Source: Thermoguttaceae bacterium
Lineage (GTDB): Bacteria; Planctomycetota; Planctomycetia; Pirellulales; Thermoguttaceae
Assembly: GCA_017441605.1 (NCBI GenBank)
Contig: JAFRXD010000040.1
Coordinates: 1-64,000, forward strand
Length of the DNA: 64,000 bases
Direction of reading: 5' to 3'
In this document: positions 52,913 to 60,377 of the stretch, in pieces
How the letters are laid out: the number at the start of each line of letters is the position of its first letter
How positions within the stretch are numbered: position 1 is the first letter of the stretch
The notes under the pieces: generated by a model
Told to the model about the DNA's origin: nothing
Database searches by the model: none
Seen by the model: the letters and a program-made list of their open reading frames with translations, nothing else
Made by a program: the position numbers and the translations under genes

Positions 52913-53815
52913 ATGAAAAAATATATCGTTCGCTACGGGGCGATGCGGCGCCTAGGCGCGATCGAGCGGCCGGAGAAGGACGCGAGCAAGTTCTTTCGCG
53001 GAGCGAAAGTCGTCGTAAAAACCCAGCGCGGATTGGAAATCGCGACGATTCTTTGCGAAACGAACGATCCCAAATTGGACCAACTCGGGGAGTTGGTCGC
53101 GGAGCGTCCGACGTTCGTTCGTCCGCTAGAGCGGGCCGACGAGTCGCGAATCCGGGAAATGCAAGAGAGCGAGTCGGGCGATTTCCAGCGCTGTCTGAAA
53201 ATCGTGGAGCGAATGCGAATCGATCTAACGCTCGTTCGGGTGGAGCAGATATTCGGGCGGGAGCGAATAGTGGTCTATTACACGGCCGACGGGCGAGTGG
53301 ACTTCCGGGAGCTCGTGCGGGCGCTGGCGGCGGAGTTCCAAACGCGTATCGAAATGAAGCAAATCGGGGCGCGGGACGAAACGAAACTCCTCGCCGACGT
53401 CGGGGATTGCGGTCGAGAGGTGTGCTGCAACGCCTATTTGGCGACGATGCCCCCCGTCTCGATGAAGATGGCGAAGCTGCAAAAGGCGACGCTCGATCCG
53501 ACGAAAGTGTCCGGACGTTGCGGCAGGCTTAAATGCTGTCTTCGCTACGAGTACGAGACGTACAACGAACTTCAAGAGAATTCCCCTCCGATCGGCAAAG
53601 TCGTCCGAACGCCGCTGGGACGAGGTCGCGTTTTCGCGAGAGAGCTTTTCGCGCGCCGCGTCGTGGTCGATTTGGACGACGGAGGACGCCAGACGTTCGC
53701 GATCGAGGATCTCGACGAGCGCGAGCCGCGGCCCGTCGCGCGAGAAAAACGCCCTCGCGAAAAGAAAGGTTCCGGGCGCGTTCCGCCGACTTCGCGTCCG
53801 GATCGTCCGGAGTGA
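52913..53815 (+). CDS. PSP1-domain protein (RicT/YaaT-like)
   Basis: 300 residues from the ATG at 52913 (AAAGGA upstream). The PSP1 domain (about 5-200) starts KYIVRYGAMRRLG and includes TQRGLEIATIL, FGRERIVVYYTADGRVDFRELVRALA and MKQIGARDETKLLADVGDCGREVCC. The second Cys cluster GRCGRLKCCLRYEYETY completes the set. In Bacillus, RicT (YaaT) joins RicA and RicF in an iron-sulfur complex that steers RNase Y and sporulation/competence. The Cys cluster suggests metal binding here too. A basic Arg/Lys tail (about 270-300) is extra. It is followed by the GH71/99-like gene after 4 nt, so they share a transcript. Confidence 0.9.
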   Translation: MKKYIVRYGAMRRLGAIERPEKDASKFFRGAKVVVKTQRGLEIATILCETNDPKLDQLGELVAERPTFVRPLERADESRIREMQESESGDFQRCLKIVERMRIDLTLVRVEQIFGRERIVVYYTADGRVDFRELVRALAAEFQTRIEMKQIGARDETKLLADVGDCGREVCCNAYLATMPPVSMKMAKLQKATLDPTKVSGRCGRLKCCLRYEYETYNELQENSPPIGKVVRTPLGRGRVFARELFARRVVVDLDDGGRQTFAIEDLDEREPRPVAREKRPREKKGSGRVPPTSRPDRPE

Positions 53816-53819
53816 GAAA

Positions 53820-55649
53820 ATGATGTTTTCGTTTCTCGTCCTCCTCGGATTGTCGCTCGCGCCGCTCGGGTTTTGCCAATCCTCCGCGTCTCAACCGTCG
53901 GTTCCGGGGGTACCTTGGCGCGCGGTCGACGATTTCGGTCGGCAAGTCGTCGCGGAGAGGGAGGCGCCGGAGCTAAGAGCGAATAAAACGGTCGGCATGT
54001 TTTACTTTCTGTGGCTCTTGCCCGATTCCAATATCCCGGTCGACGTTAAAAATCGCCCCGTCGGGGAGTCGGGCCCCTACGATCTAACTCGAATTCTCGA
54101 GAAAGATCCCGACCCCGTCCAAAACGACGCCGTTATGCCAAATAACGGCGAGATGTGCTTTTGGGGCGAGCCGCTCTTCGGTTACTACGACTCCCGGGAT
54201 CCTTGGGTCGTCTCGCGCCACGTCCGCCTGTTAACGGACGCGGGTATCGACGCGTTGATCTTCGACGCGACGAATTTGCGAACGTATCCCGAGGTTTATC
54301 TTCCTCTTTGCGAGGCGCTTCTGGACGCGCGTCGGGAGGGTTTTCCGGCCCCTCGGGTCGCCTTTATGCTCAATACGCAAATCGAGGCGCGGGTTCGCGA
54401 ATTGTGGCGGGACTTCTACTCCAAACCGGAATACGCGCCGACCTTCTTTCTTTGGGAGGGCAAGCCGCTTTTGCTCGCGGATCCCGAACAGGTCCCCGAG
54501 GAATTTCGGGACAAATTCACGCTTCGCTCCGCCTATTGGCCGACGAACGGAACGCAGAACGTCCAAAACGCGTGGCAGTGGATCGCGGGGTATCCCCAAA
54601 CCTACGCTTGGACGACGGACGAAAAGGTTCCCGAGGAGGTTTCGGTCTCGGTTTCACAGAATTTAACGCGCGACGCGGCGGCGGATCCGGCGTGGGAAAG
54701 CGTCGGGAACGCTCGCGGTCGCTCGTTCGTCTGGGGCGACGAGGAGGAGCGCGCCGCCCCCGACCTCGGGCTAAACTACGACCAACAATGGCTTCGCGCC
54801 CTCGAGCTCGATCCTCCTTTCGCACTAATCACCGGGTGGAACGAATGGATCGCGGGTCGTTGGCTCGTCTCGCGCCTCAATCCGGAGACCAAGCAAGGGG
54901 AGGCGCTTTACGCGTTTATCGACCAATACAATTACGAATTTAGTCGCGACGCCGAGCCGACGCGCGCATCGAAATTCGTCGACTCCTATTATTTGCGCAC
55001 GGTCGACGGGGTTCGGCGCTATAAAGGCGCTCCGCGCGCCCCGAGGGCCTCGGCGCGCAAAACGATCGATTTCGAGGCGGGTTTCGACCAGTGGCGCGAC
55101 GTCGAACCGTCGTTTCGCGATTATTTTGGGGAAACGACCCCTCGCGATTTTCCCGGGGTCGGGGGAACTCGGTACAGAAACGACTCCGGACGGAACGATA
55201 TCGTTCTTTGCAAAACGACGCGGGACGCCGACTTCGTCTTCGTTTATATTGAAACGCGGGATCCGATCGCGCCGACTCCGCCCGACGGACTTCGCGTCCT
55301 CTTCGACTCCGACGCCGATCTAACGACCGGTTGGCGCGGCGGGGATCTGCTTCTCGGAACTCGCTACGAACCGGACGGTTCCGTTTCTCTCGAGACGTTC
55401 GACGCCTCTCAAAAAGATTCGCTCGCTTGGTCGACCAAAGAGTCGCTCGCCGGAGCGCGCTGGAACCTCGAGGGGAACAAGTTGCAAGTCTCCGTTCCCG
55501 CGCGCTTTTTCCAAAAGGGCGCGAGCGAGGCGACGATCTTTAAAGCGCTCGACAACGTTCCGCTGAACTCGCCCGCCGATCTCTACGACCAGGGGGACGT
55601 CGCCCCGGAGAGCGCCTTTTTCTACGCCGCGACTTACGAACCGCGTTAA
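53820..55649 (+). CDS. Secreted glycoside hydrolase 71/99-like protein with C-terminal beta domain
   Basis: 609 residues with a signal peptide (FSFLVLLGLSLAPLGFCQ, about 1-21). The TIM-barrel part (about 50-390) has VGMFYFLWLL, HVRLLTDAGIDALIFDATN, PTFFLWEGKPLLL and ALITGWNEWIAGRW, the wording of the GH71/GH99-like group (alpha-glucan or alpha-mannan endo-hydrolases). About 420-600 is a CBM9/DOMON-like beta-sandwich (FVFVYIETRDPI, GLRVLFDSDADLTTGWRGGD) that may bind sugar. The likely role is polysaccharide breakdown outside the cytoplasm. The substrate cannot be chosen between mannan and glucan, and the exact catalytic acids were not assigned. The start is one of two adjacent ATGs (53820, 53823). 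Confidence 0.82.
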   Translation: MMFSFLVLLGLSLAPLGFCQSSASQPSVPGVPWRAVDDFGRQVVAEREAPELRANKTVGMFYFLWLLPDSNIPVDVKNRPVGESGPYDLTRILEKDPDPVQNDAVMPNNGEMCFWGEPLFGYYDSRDPWVVSRHVRLLTDAGIDALIFDATNLRTYPEVYLPLCEALLDARREGFPAPRVAFMLNTQIEARVRELWRDFYSKPEYAPTFFLWEGKPLLLADPEQVPEEFRDKFTLRSAYWPTNGTQNVQNAWQWIAGYPQTYAWTTDEKVPEEVSVSVSQNLTRDAAADPAWESVGNARGRSFVWGDEEERAAPDLGLNYDQQWLRALELDPPFALITGWNEWIAGRWLVSRLNPETKQGEALYAFIDQYNYEFSRDAEPTRASKFVDSYYLRTVDGVRRYKGAPRAPRASARKTIDFEAGFDQWRDVEPSFRDYFGETTPRDFPGVGGTRYRNDSGRNDIVLCKTTRDADFVFVYIETRDPIAPTPPDGLRVLFDSDADLTTGWRGGDLLLGTRYEPDGSVSLETFDASQKDSLAWSTKESLAGARWNLEGNKLQVSVPARFFQKGASEATIFKALDNVPLNSPADLYDQGDVAPESAFFYAATYEPR

Positions 55650-55671
55650 AAAGCCGCTCGCGAAATCTCCC

Positions 55672-55700
55672 TTGCGCCCCGGACTCGAAATCGCTATCGT
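55672..55700 (+). promoter_or_regulatory. Possible promoter of the pseudo-thioredoxin/pseudo-protease gene
   Basis: TTGCGC (55672-55677), 17-nt spacer, TATCGT (55695-55700), 78 nt before the ATG. It has the same -35 and spacing as the promoters at 4762 and 18632, but a poorer -10. Confidence 0.42.
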
Positions 55701-55778
55701 ACCGGCGGTTTATAGCGCGGTCGAACGGATTCTCGACCGCGACGACGCGTTCGACGCGACGTCAGTAAGGAGCGCAAT

Positions 55779-57710
55779 ATGTTGCGAAATCATAGTTTTT
55801 TTGTCGCGCCGATCGCGGCGCTCGCCCTCGCGTTGTTTTGGCTCGGCTCCGGTTTCGCGAGCGAAGAATCGGGCGTTTCGTCGGAATTCGCGGAGCGGGT
55901 TTTGGCGCTCGAATTTTCCGACGATCCGACGCCGGAATTCTCGGAGATCGCTCGCCGCGAACACGTTCCTCTTCAGCGGGTTCCTCGCGACGCGGAGGGG
56001 CTCAAGCTCGCGAGCGAGCGAGACGTTCGGGAATATCCGACTTGCGTTCTGCTCGTCGACGGTCGCGAGTTTGGACGGGTCTCGGCTCGAGACAAAAGCT
56101 CCGCCGAAATCCGATCCGAACTAACGAAGCTGGTCGCTTCCGGTCGCGCCGAAACGGCGAAACGTCCGCGCAAAGTCGAGCGGGCGCCGCGCAAGCCTCT
56201 CTTTGGTCTCCTCTTTAAATCGCGCCCGTCGAGCGGTTCGACCGCGCGGGGTCAAATCGCCGACCCCGACTATCGCTTCGAGCCTCGCGAACAGGCTCCC
56301 GTCGCTCGCGACGACGAGCGCTTGACGCGCCTTTCCGACGCGATCGGTCTGGCGCGAGTGGGCGCGGCGAGCGCGCGGATCGTCGTGTCCGACGCCGACG
56401 GGGGTTCGGAATCTTCGGGTCCGGCGGCGGCGATTCACTACAACGAGGAGTTTCGCGAGGCGCTCTTCGTCGCGTCCTCCAAACTCTTTGAAAAAGTCGG
56501 GAGCGATTCCGTCGCGCCCAAGGTTGTCGCGCGGATCTTTTCGCCGATCGACGGGTCTCGCGAGGACGCTGTCGGGCAGTGCGTCTATTGCGATCCTCAG
56601 TTGGGTCTCGCGCTCGTTGCGGCGAGGGCGTCTCGACCCGCGACGCCGGTCGCTTTTCTTCCGAAACAGGCGGGTCCGAAAGTCGGTGAGGAAATTCGGG
56701 AATTCTCGCGCGAGGGCGAGGAGTTGCGCGCTTCGGTTCGCGAGGTTCTCGCGGTCAATAAGCGCCGTTTTTATCGCAAGGAGGGAGCGGTCGAAAGCGG
56801 GTCGGTTCTCTACGATCAACTTTCGGGGGCTCGGGGCGTCGAGGGCTCCGGATGCTTTGTCTCGCGCAACGGTCGCTTTTACTTCGCGGGGATTCTCGGC
56901 GAAAGCAAGGGCGAGGACGAGCAGGAGATGATCCCGGTCGACGCGTTGAGTCAAGCGCTCCTATCGAACAGTTCATTAGCGGCGGTCTATCGCGACCAAA
57001 TCGCCGGAAAATTCGACGCGCCGGCCACGAGCGAGGAAATCGAGTTCGCGAACAAAGTTCTCGCGTCGGCGCCCGAGGAAACGGCGCTCGCCGCGAAACC
57101 GGCAGTTCCGACTCCGACGGTTCCCGAAGCCGCGCCCGAGGCGAGCGCGCCCGAAGGGGCGCCGAGGGAAGTCGCCGCGAATAACGCGCCGGAGTCGCTC
57201 GCCTCGCCGCAACCGGCGCCGGGACAAGTTCCCTATATCGTCGCGGCTCGAACGCCGGACGGGGAACGGGTTCAATTAGCGCCAAGCGCGCCCGGGGCGG
57301 CGGATCCTCGCGCGGTCTATTTCCAAGTTTACGCGGCTCCGGGGGGGGTTCGGTCGGCGTCGCACGAGTCGAGCGTCGATCCGGAAGAGCTGGCGGCTTA
57401 CGAGCGGGAGGAAGAAGCGTTTAACGCGGCGCTGGAAACGCTGAGACGTCGGGCGCTGGACGGGGCGGAAATCGTCTGCATCGTCAATTGGTCGGGGGAC
57501 GCGAAGGAAAACGCGCCTCGCGATTCGGAGGTCATTCGACTTCCGAGGCGCAAGATCCCGGTCAATCCCGCCGCGACCAAGAATCGGGTGGAGCTCGTGG
57601 CGATTCCGGTTCGCCCGGGCGCGCCGGCGCCAGAGCCCTCGACGCCGGAGGCCGAAGGGCAAACCGCGCCTCTTACCGCCGAGATTCCCGGTTCCCCGGT
57701 CGCGAGGTAA
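55779..57710 (+). CDS. Secreted thioredoxin-like plus trypsin-like fusion, probably inactive
   Basis: 643 residues. A signal peptide covers about 1-27. About 38-130 follows the second half of a thioredoxin fold (VREYPTCVLLVDGREFGRVS, then EIRSELTKLV) but has no CxxC. About 195-395 follows the chymotrypsin fold of DegP-type proteases: ALFVASSKLFEK in place of the TAAHC strand, LGLALVAAR, and GVEGSGCFVSRNGRFYFAGILGE in place of GNSGGP. The catalytic His and GNSGG Ser signature are missing or changed, so it is probably a pseudoprotease. A Pro/Ala linker (about 435-500) leads to an unrecognised 140-residue end. Such binding-only fusions may act as envelope adaptors. The SD is AAGGAG. The fold reading is by pattern, not search. 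Confidence 0.5.
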   Translation: MLRNHSFFVAPIAALALALFWLGSGFASEESGVSSEFAERVLALEFSDDPTPEFSEIARREHVPLQRVPRDAEGLKLASERDVREYPTCVLLVDGREFGRVSARDKSSAEIRSELTKLVASGRAETAKRPRKVERAPRKPLFGLLFKSRPSSGSTARGQIADPDYRFEPREQAPVARDDERLTRLSDAIGLARVGAASARIVVSDADGGSESSGPAAAIHYNEEFREALFVASSKLFEKVGSDSVAPKVVARIFSPIDGSREDAVGQCVYCDPQLGLALVAARASRPATPVAFLPKQAGPKVGEEIREFSREGEELRASVREVLAVNKRRFYRKEGAVESGSVLYDQLSGARGVEGSGCFVSRNGRFYFAGILGESKGEDEQEMIPVDALSQALLSNSSLAAVYRDQIAGKFDAPATSEEIEFANKVLASAPEETALAAKPAVPTPTVPEAAPEASAPEGAPREVAANNAPESLASPQPAPGQVPYIVAARTPDGERVQLAPSAPGAADPRAVYFQVYAAPGGVRSASHESSVDPEELAAYEREEEAFNAALETLRRRALDGAEIVCIVNWSGDAKENAPRDSEVIRLPRRKIPVNPAATKNRVELVAIPVRPGAPAPEPSTPEAEGQTAPLTAEIPGSPVAR

Positions 57711-57885
57711 CTCGCGGCTTCGAACGATTTGCCGACCATTTTCGAGAGATATCTCGAGCGAGGCGAGCGCGCTTTTCTCACCCTTGTCTTGGGGCGCGCT
57801 CGTCTCGCTTTTTTCACGCCTACGCGCCCTCTCGGGGGCGCTCCTTGTTTTAAAACAAAAAATCGATACAATGGAGAGTCCGACA

Positions 57886-58602
57886 ATGACAACCGAGAGT
57901 TCCCCCGAGCGCCCCGGGCGCTCCAAAGACGACGAGCGGGTTCTCGTCGTTCCGACCGCGACGTTCAAGGAGCTCGGAGAATTTCAAGGTTTTTTAAAGG
58001 AATCGCTCTCGAGTCGGGCGAGGCTTTTCGCGCCGGAAACCGCGCGTTTCGCGCGCCGGGGGGACGCCGAGTTCGATCCGAGTTTTAAGCAGCTGATCCC
58101 TTACGTCCTTTTCGTATGCGAAACGGGCGGCGAAAAGGAAATTTTCGCGTATCGTCGCGGCGAAGGGCAGGGCGAGGCGAGATTGCGCTCCAAATGGAGC
58201 GTCGGGGTCGGCGGGCACATCAACGACTCCGACCTGGAGGACTCCGGCGATTCCCTCGATTTGCCGCGCCTCGCGTTAAGCGGAGGGCTCTCGAGCGACG
58301 AGGAAACGCCTTTCGAGCGAGGAGCGAGGCGCGAAATCGCCGAAGAGGTGGTTCTCGGATCGAGAGCGACGCGTTTCGAGGTGGCGGGGCTCGTCAACGA
58401 CGACTCCACGGAAGTCGGTCGGGTTCATTTGGGCGTCGTTTGCGTCGTTCGCTTGGAATCCCCGATTTTGCGGTCGAACGAGCCGGACTTGCTCGAGGCG
58501 CGCTTCAGACCCCTCGACGAAATCGCTCGCGAAATCGAGCGCTCCCCCGAGCGCTTCGAATCGTGGACGACCTTGGCTCTTCAGGGCGGAGCCGTCGACT
58601 AA
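57886..58602 (+). CDS. NUDIX hydrolase-fold phosphoesterase
   Basis: 238 residues from the ATG at 57886, chosen because GGAG lies 9 nt upstream; ATGs at 57784 and 57871 are in frame but lack one. The core has KQLIPYVLFVC, WSVGVGGHINDSD, then the Nudix box end GARREIAEEVVL (REIAEE), split from the GG by an insert of about 30 residues. VAGLVNDDSTEVGRVHLGVVCVV is the following sheet. Nudix enzymes hydrolyse nucleoside-diphosphate-linked compounds. Members with this layout are described as predicted phosphoesterases. The leading gene of an RNA-processing operon (rph 14 nt on), it could clean nucleotides released there; the substrate is unknown. Confidence 0.82.
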   Translation: MTTESSPERPGRSKDDERVLVVPTATFKELGEFQGFLKESLSSRARLFAPETARFARRGDAEFDPSFKQLIPYVLFVCETGGEKEIFAYRRGEGQGEARLRSKWSVGVGGHINDSDLEDSGDSLDLPRLALSGGLSSDEETPFERGARREIAEEVVLGSRATRFEVAGLVNDDSTEVGRVHLGVVCVVRLESPILRSNEPDLLEARFRPLDEIAREIERSPERFESWTTLALQGGAVD

Positions 58603-58616
58603 ATTAAGGAAATCCC

Positions 58617-59354
58617 ATGTATTCAAGACCGGACGGTCGGGCGCTAGATCAGACGCGCCCCATCTCCTTTAAACGCGGCTTCGCGAACGCTCCGGGGCGA
58701 GTGATCGCGTCGGCGGGCGACACGGTGGTATTGTGCGCCGCGAGCGTCGCGGACGAGGTTCCCGAGTGGCGCAAAGGGACCGCCGACGCGCCCGCCAAGG
58801 GCTGGCTCACCGCGGAGTACCGGATGCTCCCGAGCAGCGTCGCGCGTCGCAAACCGCGCCAGGATCGCCCGGACGGCCGAGCGACCGAAATCCAGCGCCT
58901 GATCGGGCGATCGCTTCGCGCCGTTTTCGATCCGGAAAAGCTGGGTCCGAGAACGATTTACCTCGACTGCGACGTTCTACAAGCGGACGGGGGCACGCGA
59001 ACGCTCGCGATCTCCGGGGCGTTCGTGGCGCTGGTCGAGACGCTGAACGCGATCCGCGACCAACTCCCCGACCCGAGCGCGTATCCTTTGCGCGACTCGG
59101 TTTCGGCGATTAGCGTCGGGCTCGTTCAAGAAACGCCGATTCTCGATCTTTGCTACGTCGAGGACTCTAGCGCCGACGTCGACATGAACGTCGTGGCGAC
59201 GGGGGAGGGGAAGTTCGTCGAAATTCAGGGAACCGCCGAAAGGAGCCCCTTCGACGACGAGCGGCTCGCTAGGTTTCTCGCGCTCGCGAAGAAAGGCTGC
59301 GCCGAAATCGCGAGCTTGCAACGGGAAGCCCTCGCCGACGATTGGCCTTTTTAA
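58617..59354 (+). CDS. rph: Ribonuclease PH
   Basis: A phosphorolytic 3'-5' exoribonuclease that trims tRNA 3' ends; it forms a hexameric ring. 245 residues, the normal size. RPDGRALDQTRPISF starts the protein. DTVVLCAASVADEVP, GWLTAEYRMLPSS, DRPDGRATEIQRLIGRSLRAV (phosphate and RNA-binding arginines) and LDCDVLQADGGTRTLAISGAFVAL are the signature blocks. CYVEDSSADVDMNVVATGEGKFVEIQGTAE holds the active-site acids. The SD AAGGA precedes the ATG. It lies 14 nt after the nudix gene and 12 nt before phoH. Confidence 0.97.
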   Translation: MYSRPDGRALDQTRPISFKRGFANAPGRVIASAGDTVVLCAASVADEVPEWRKGTADAPAKGWLTAEYRMLPSSVARRKPRQDRPDGRATEIQRLIGRSLRAVFDPEKLGPRTIYLDCDVLQADGGTRTLAISGAFVALVETLNAIRDQLPDPSAYPLRDSVSAISVGLVQETPILDLCYVEDSSADVDMNVVATGEGKFVEIQGTAERSPFDDERLARFLALAKKGCAEIASLQREALADDWPF

Positions 59355-59366
59355 AACGGGAATCGC

Positions 59367-60347
59367 ATGGAAGAAATATCGATCGTCGTTCGCGGGGCTC
59401 GCGCGATGAGACAAGCGTTCGGACCGAGCGACGAATATCTCCGACTGATTCGCAAGACGCTCGGGGTTCGGGTGGTCGTCGACGAAGAAAAAGGAAAATT
59501 GATCGCGCGCTCCGAGGATCTCGAGGCGGCGCGCAAGTGCGCGACGCTGCTGGAGCGACTGCTGCGCTGGGCGGAAGCGGAAAGCGAGCCTTTGGCGGCG
59601 GACGACGTGAAGCGGGCGCTCGACGAGACGGTTCGCGGTCTGGAAATCACGCAAGCGCGTCCTTTCGAGGTTTTCGGAGGTAAGACGATTCGCGCGAAAA
59701 CGGCGGGTCAGGCGCGGTACTGCGAGGCGCTTCGGTCGGCGGAAATAGTGTTTTGCGCGGGTCCGGCGGGTACGGGTAAAACGTATCTGGCGGCGGCGAG
59801 CGCGGTCGAGCGCCTGCGTCTCGGAGAGGTCAAGAAAATCGTTCTCGTTCGGCCGGCGGTGGAGGCGGGGGAGAATCTAGGATTTTTGCCGGGGGATCTC
59901 GCGGAAAAGATCAATCCGTATCTTCGCCCCCTCTTCGACTCGCTCGCCGATATGACGCAAACCGATATGTTGCGTCGGTACATCGAAGATTCTCGGGTAG
60001 AAATCGCCCCTCTGGCCTATATGCGCGGTCGCACGCTGAACGACGCGCACATCATTTTGGACGAGGCTCAGAACACGACGATCGCCCAAATGAAAATGTT
60101 CTTGACGCGAACCGGTTTCGGTTCGAAAGTCGTAGTCTGCGGGGACGCGACCCAAACGGATCTCCCGGGTCGCGTCAAAAACGGCTTCGTCGACGCTTTT
60201 CGTCGCCTTCGGGACGTCGACGGAATCAAGTTCTTAACGCTGGAGCGCTCCGACGTCGTTCGGCACCCGCTCGTGCAAAAAATCGTCGACGCTTACGAAA
60301 CGAATCGCGAGGAGGACGTCGAGAGTCCTCCGGTCGCGCGGGAGTAA
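59367..60347 (+). CDS. phoH: PhoH-family ATPase
   Basis: 326 residues. An N-terminal KH-like region (1-95; LGVRVVVDEEKGKLIARSE) precedes the PhoH ATPase with Walker A GPAGTGKT (132-139), LVRPAVEAGENLGFLPGD, the MRGRTLNDAHIILDEAQNTT Walker B segment and GDATQTDLPGRVKNG (sensor). PhoH proteins bind RNA and ATP; their constant neighbour is ybeY, as here two genes on, so a role in rRNA maturation is likely. It lies 12 nt after rph and 30 nt before pgpH, in one operon. Confidence 0.96.
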   Translation: MEEISIVVRGARAMRQAFGPSDEYLRLIRKTLGVRVVVDEEKGKLIARSEDLEAARKCATLLERLLRWAEAESEPLAADDVKRALDETVRGLEITQARPFEVFGGKTIRAKTAGQARYCEALRSAEIVFCAGPAGTGKTYLAAASAVERLRLGEVKKIVLVRPAVEAGENLGFLPGDLAEKINPYLRPLFDSLADMTQTDMLRRYIEDSRVEIAPLAYMRGRTLNDAHIILDEAQNTTIAQMKMFLTRTGFGSKVVVCGDATQTDLPGRVKNGFVDAFRRLRDVDGIKFLTLERSDVVRHPLVQKIVDAYETNREEDVESPPVARE

Positions 60348-60377
60348 GGTCGCCAATCGAGCCAAAAGGTTTCTTCC

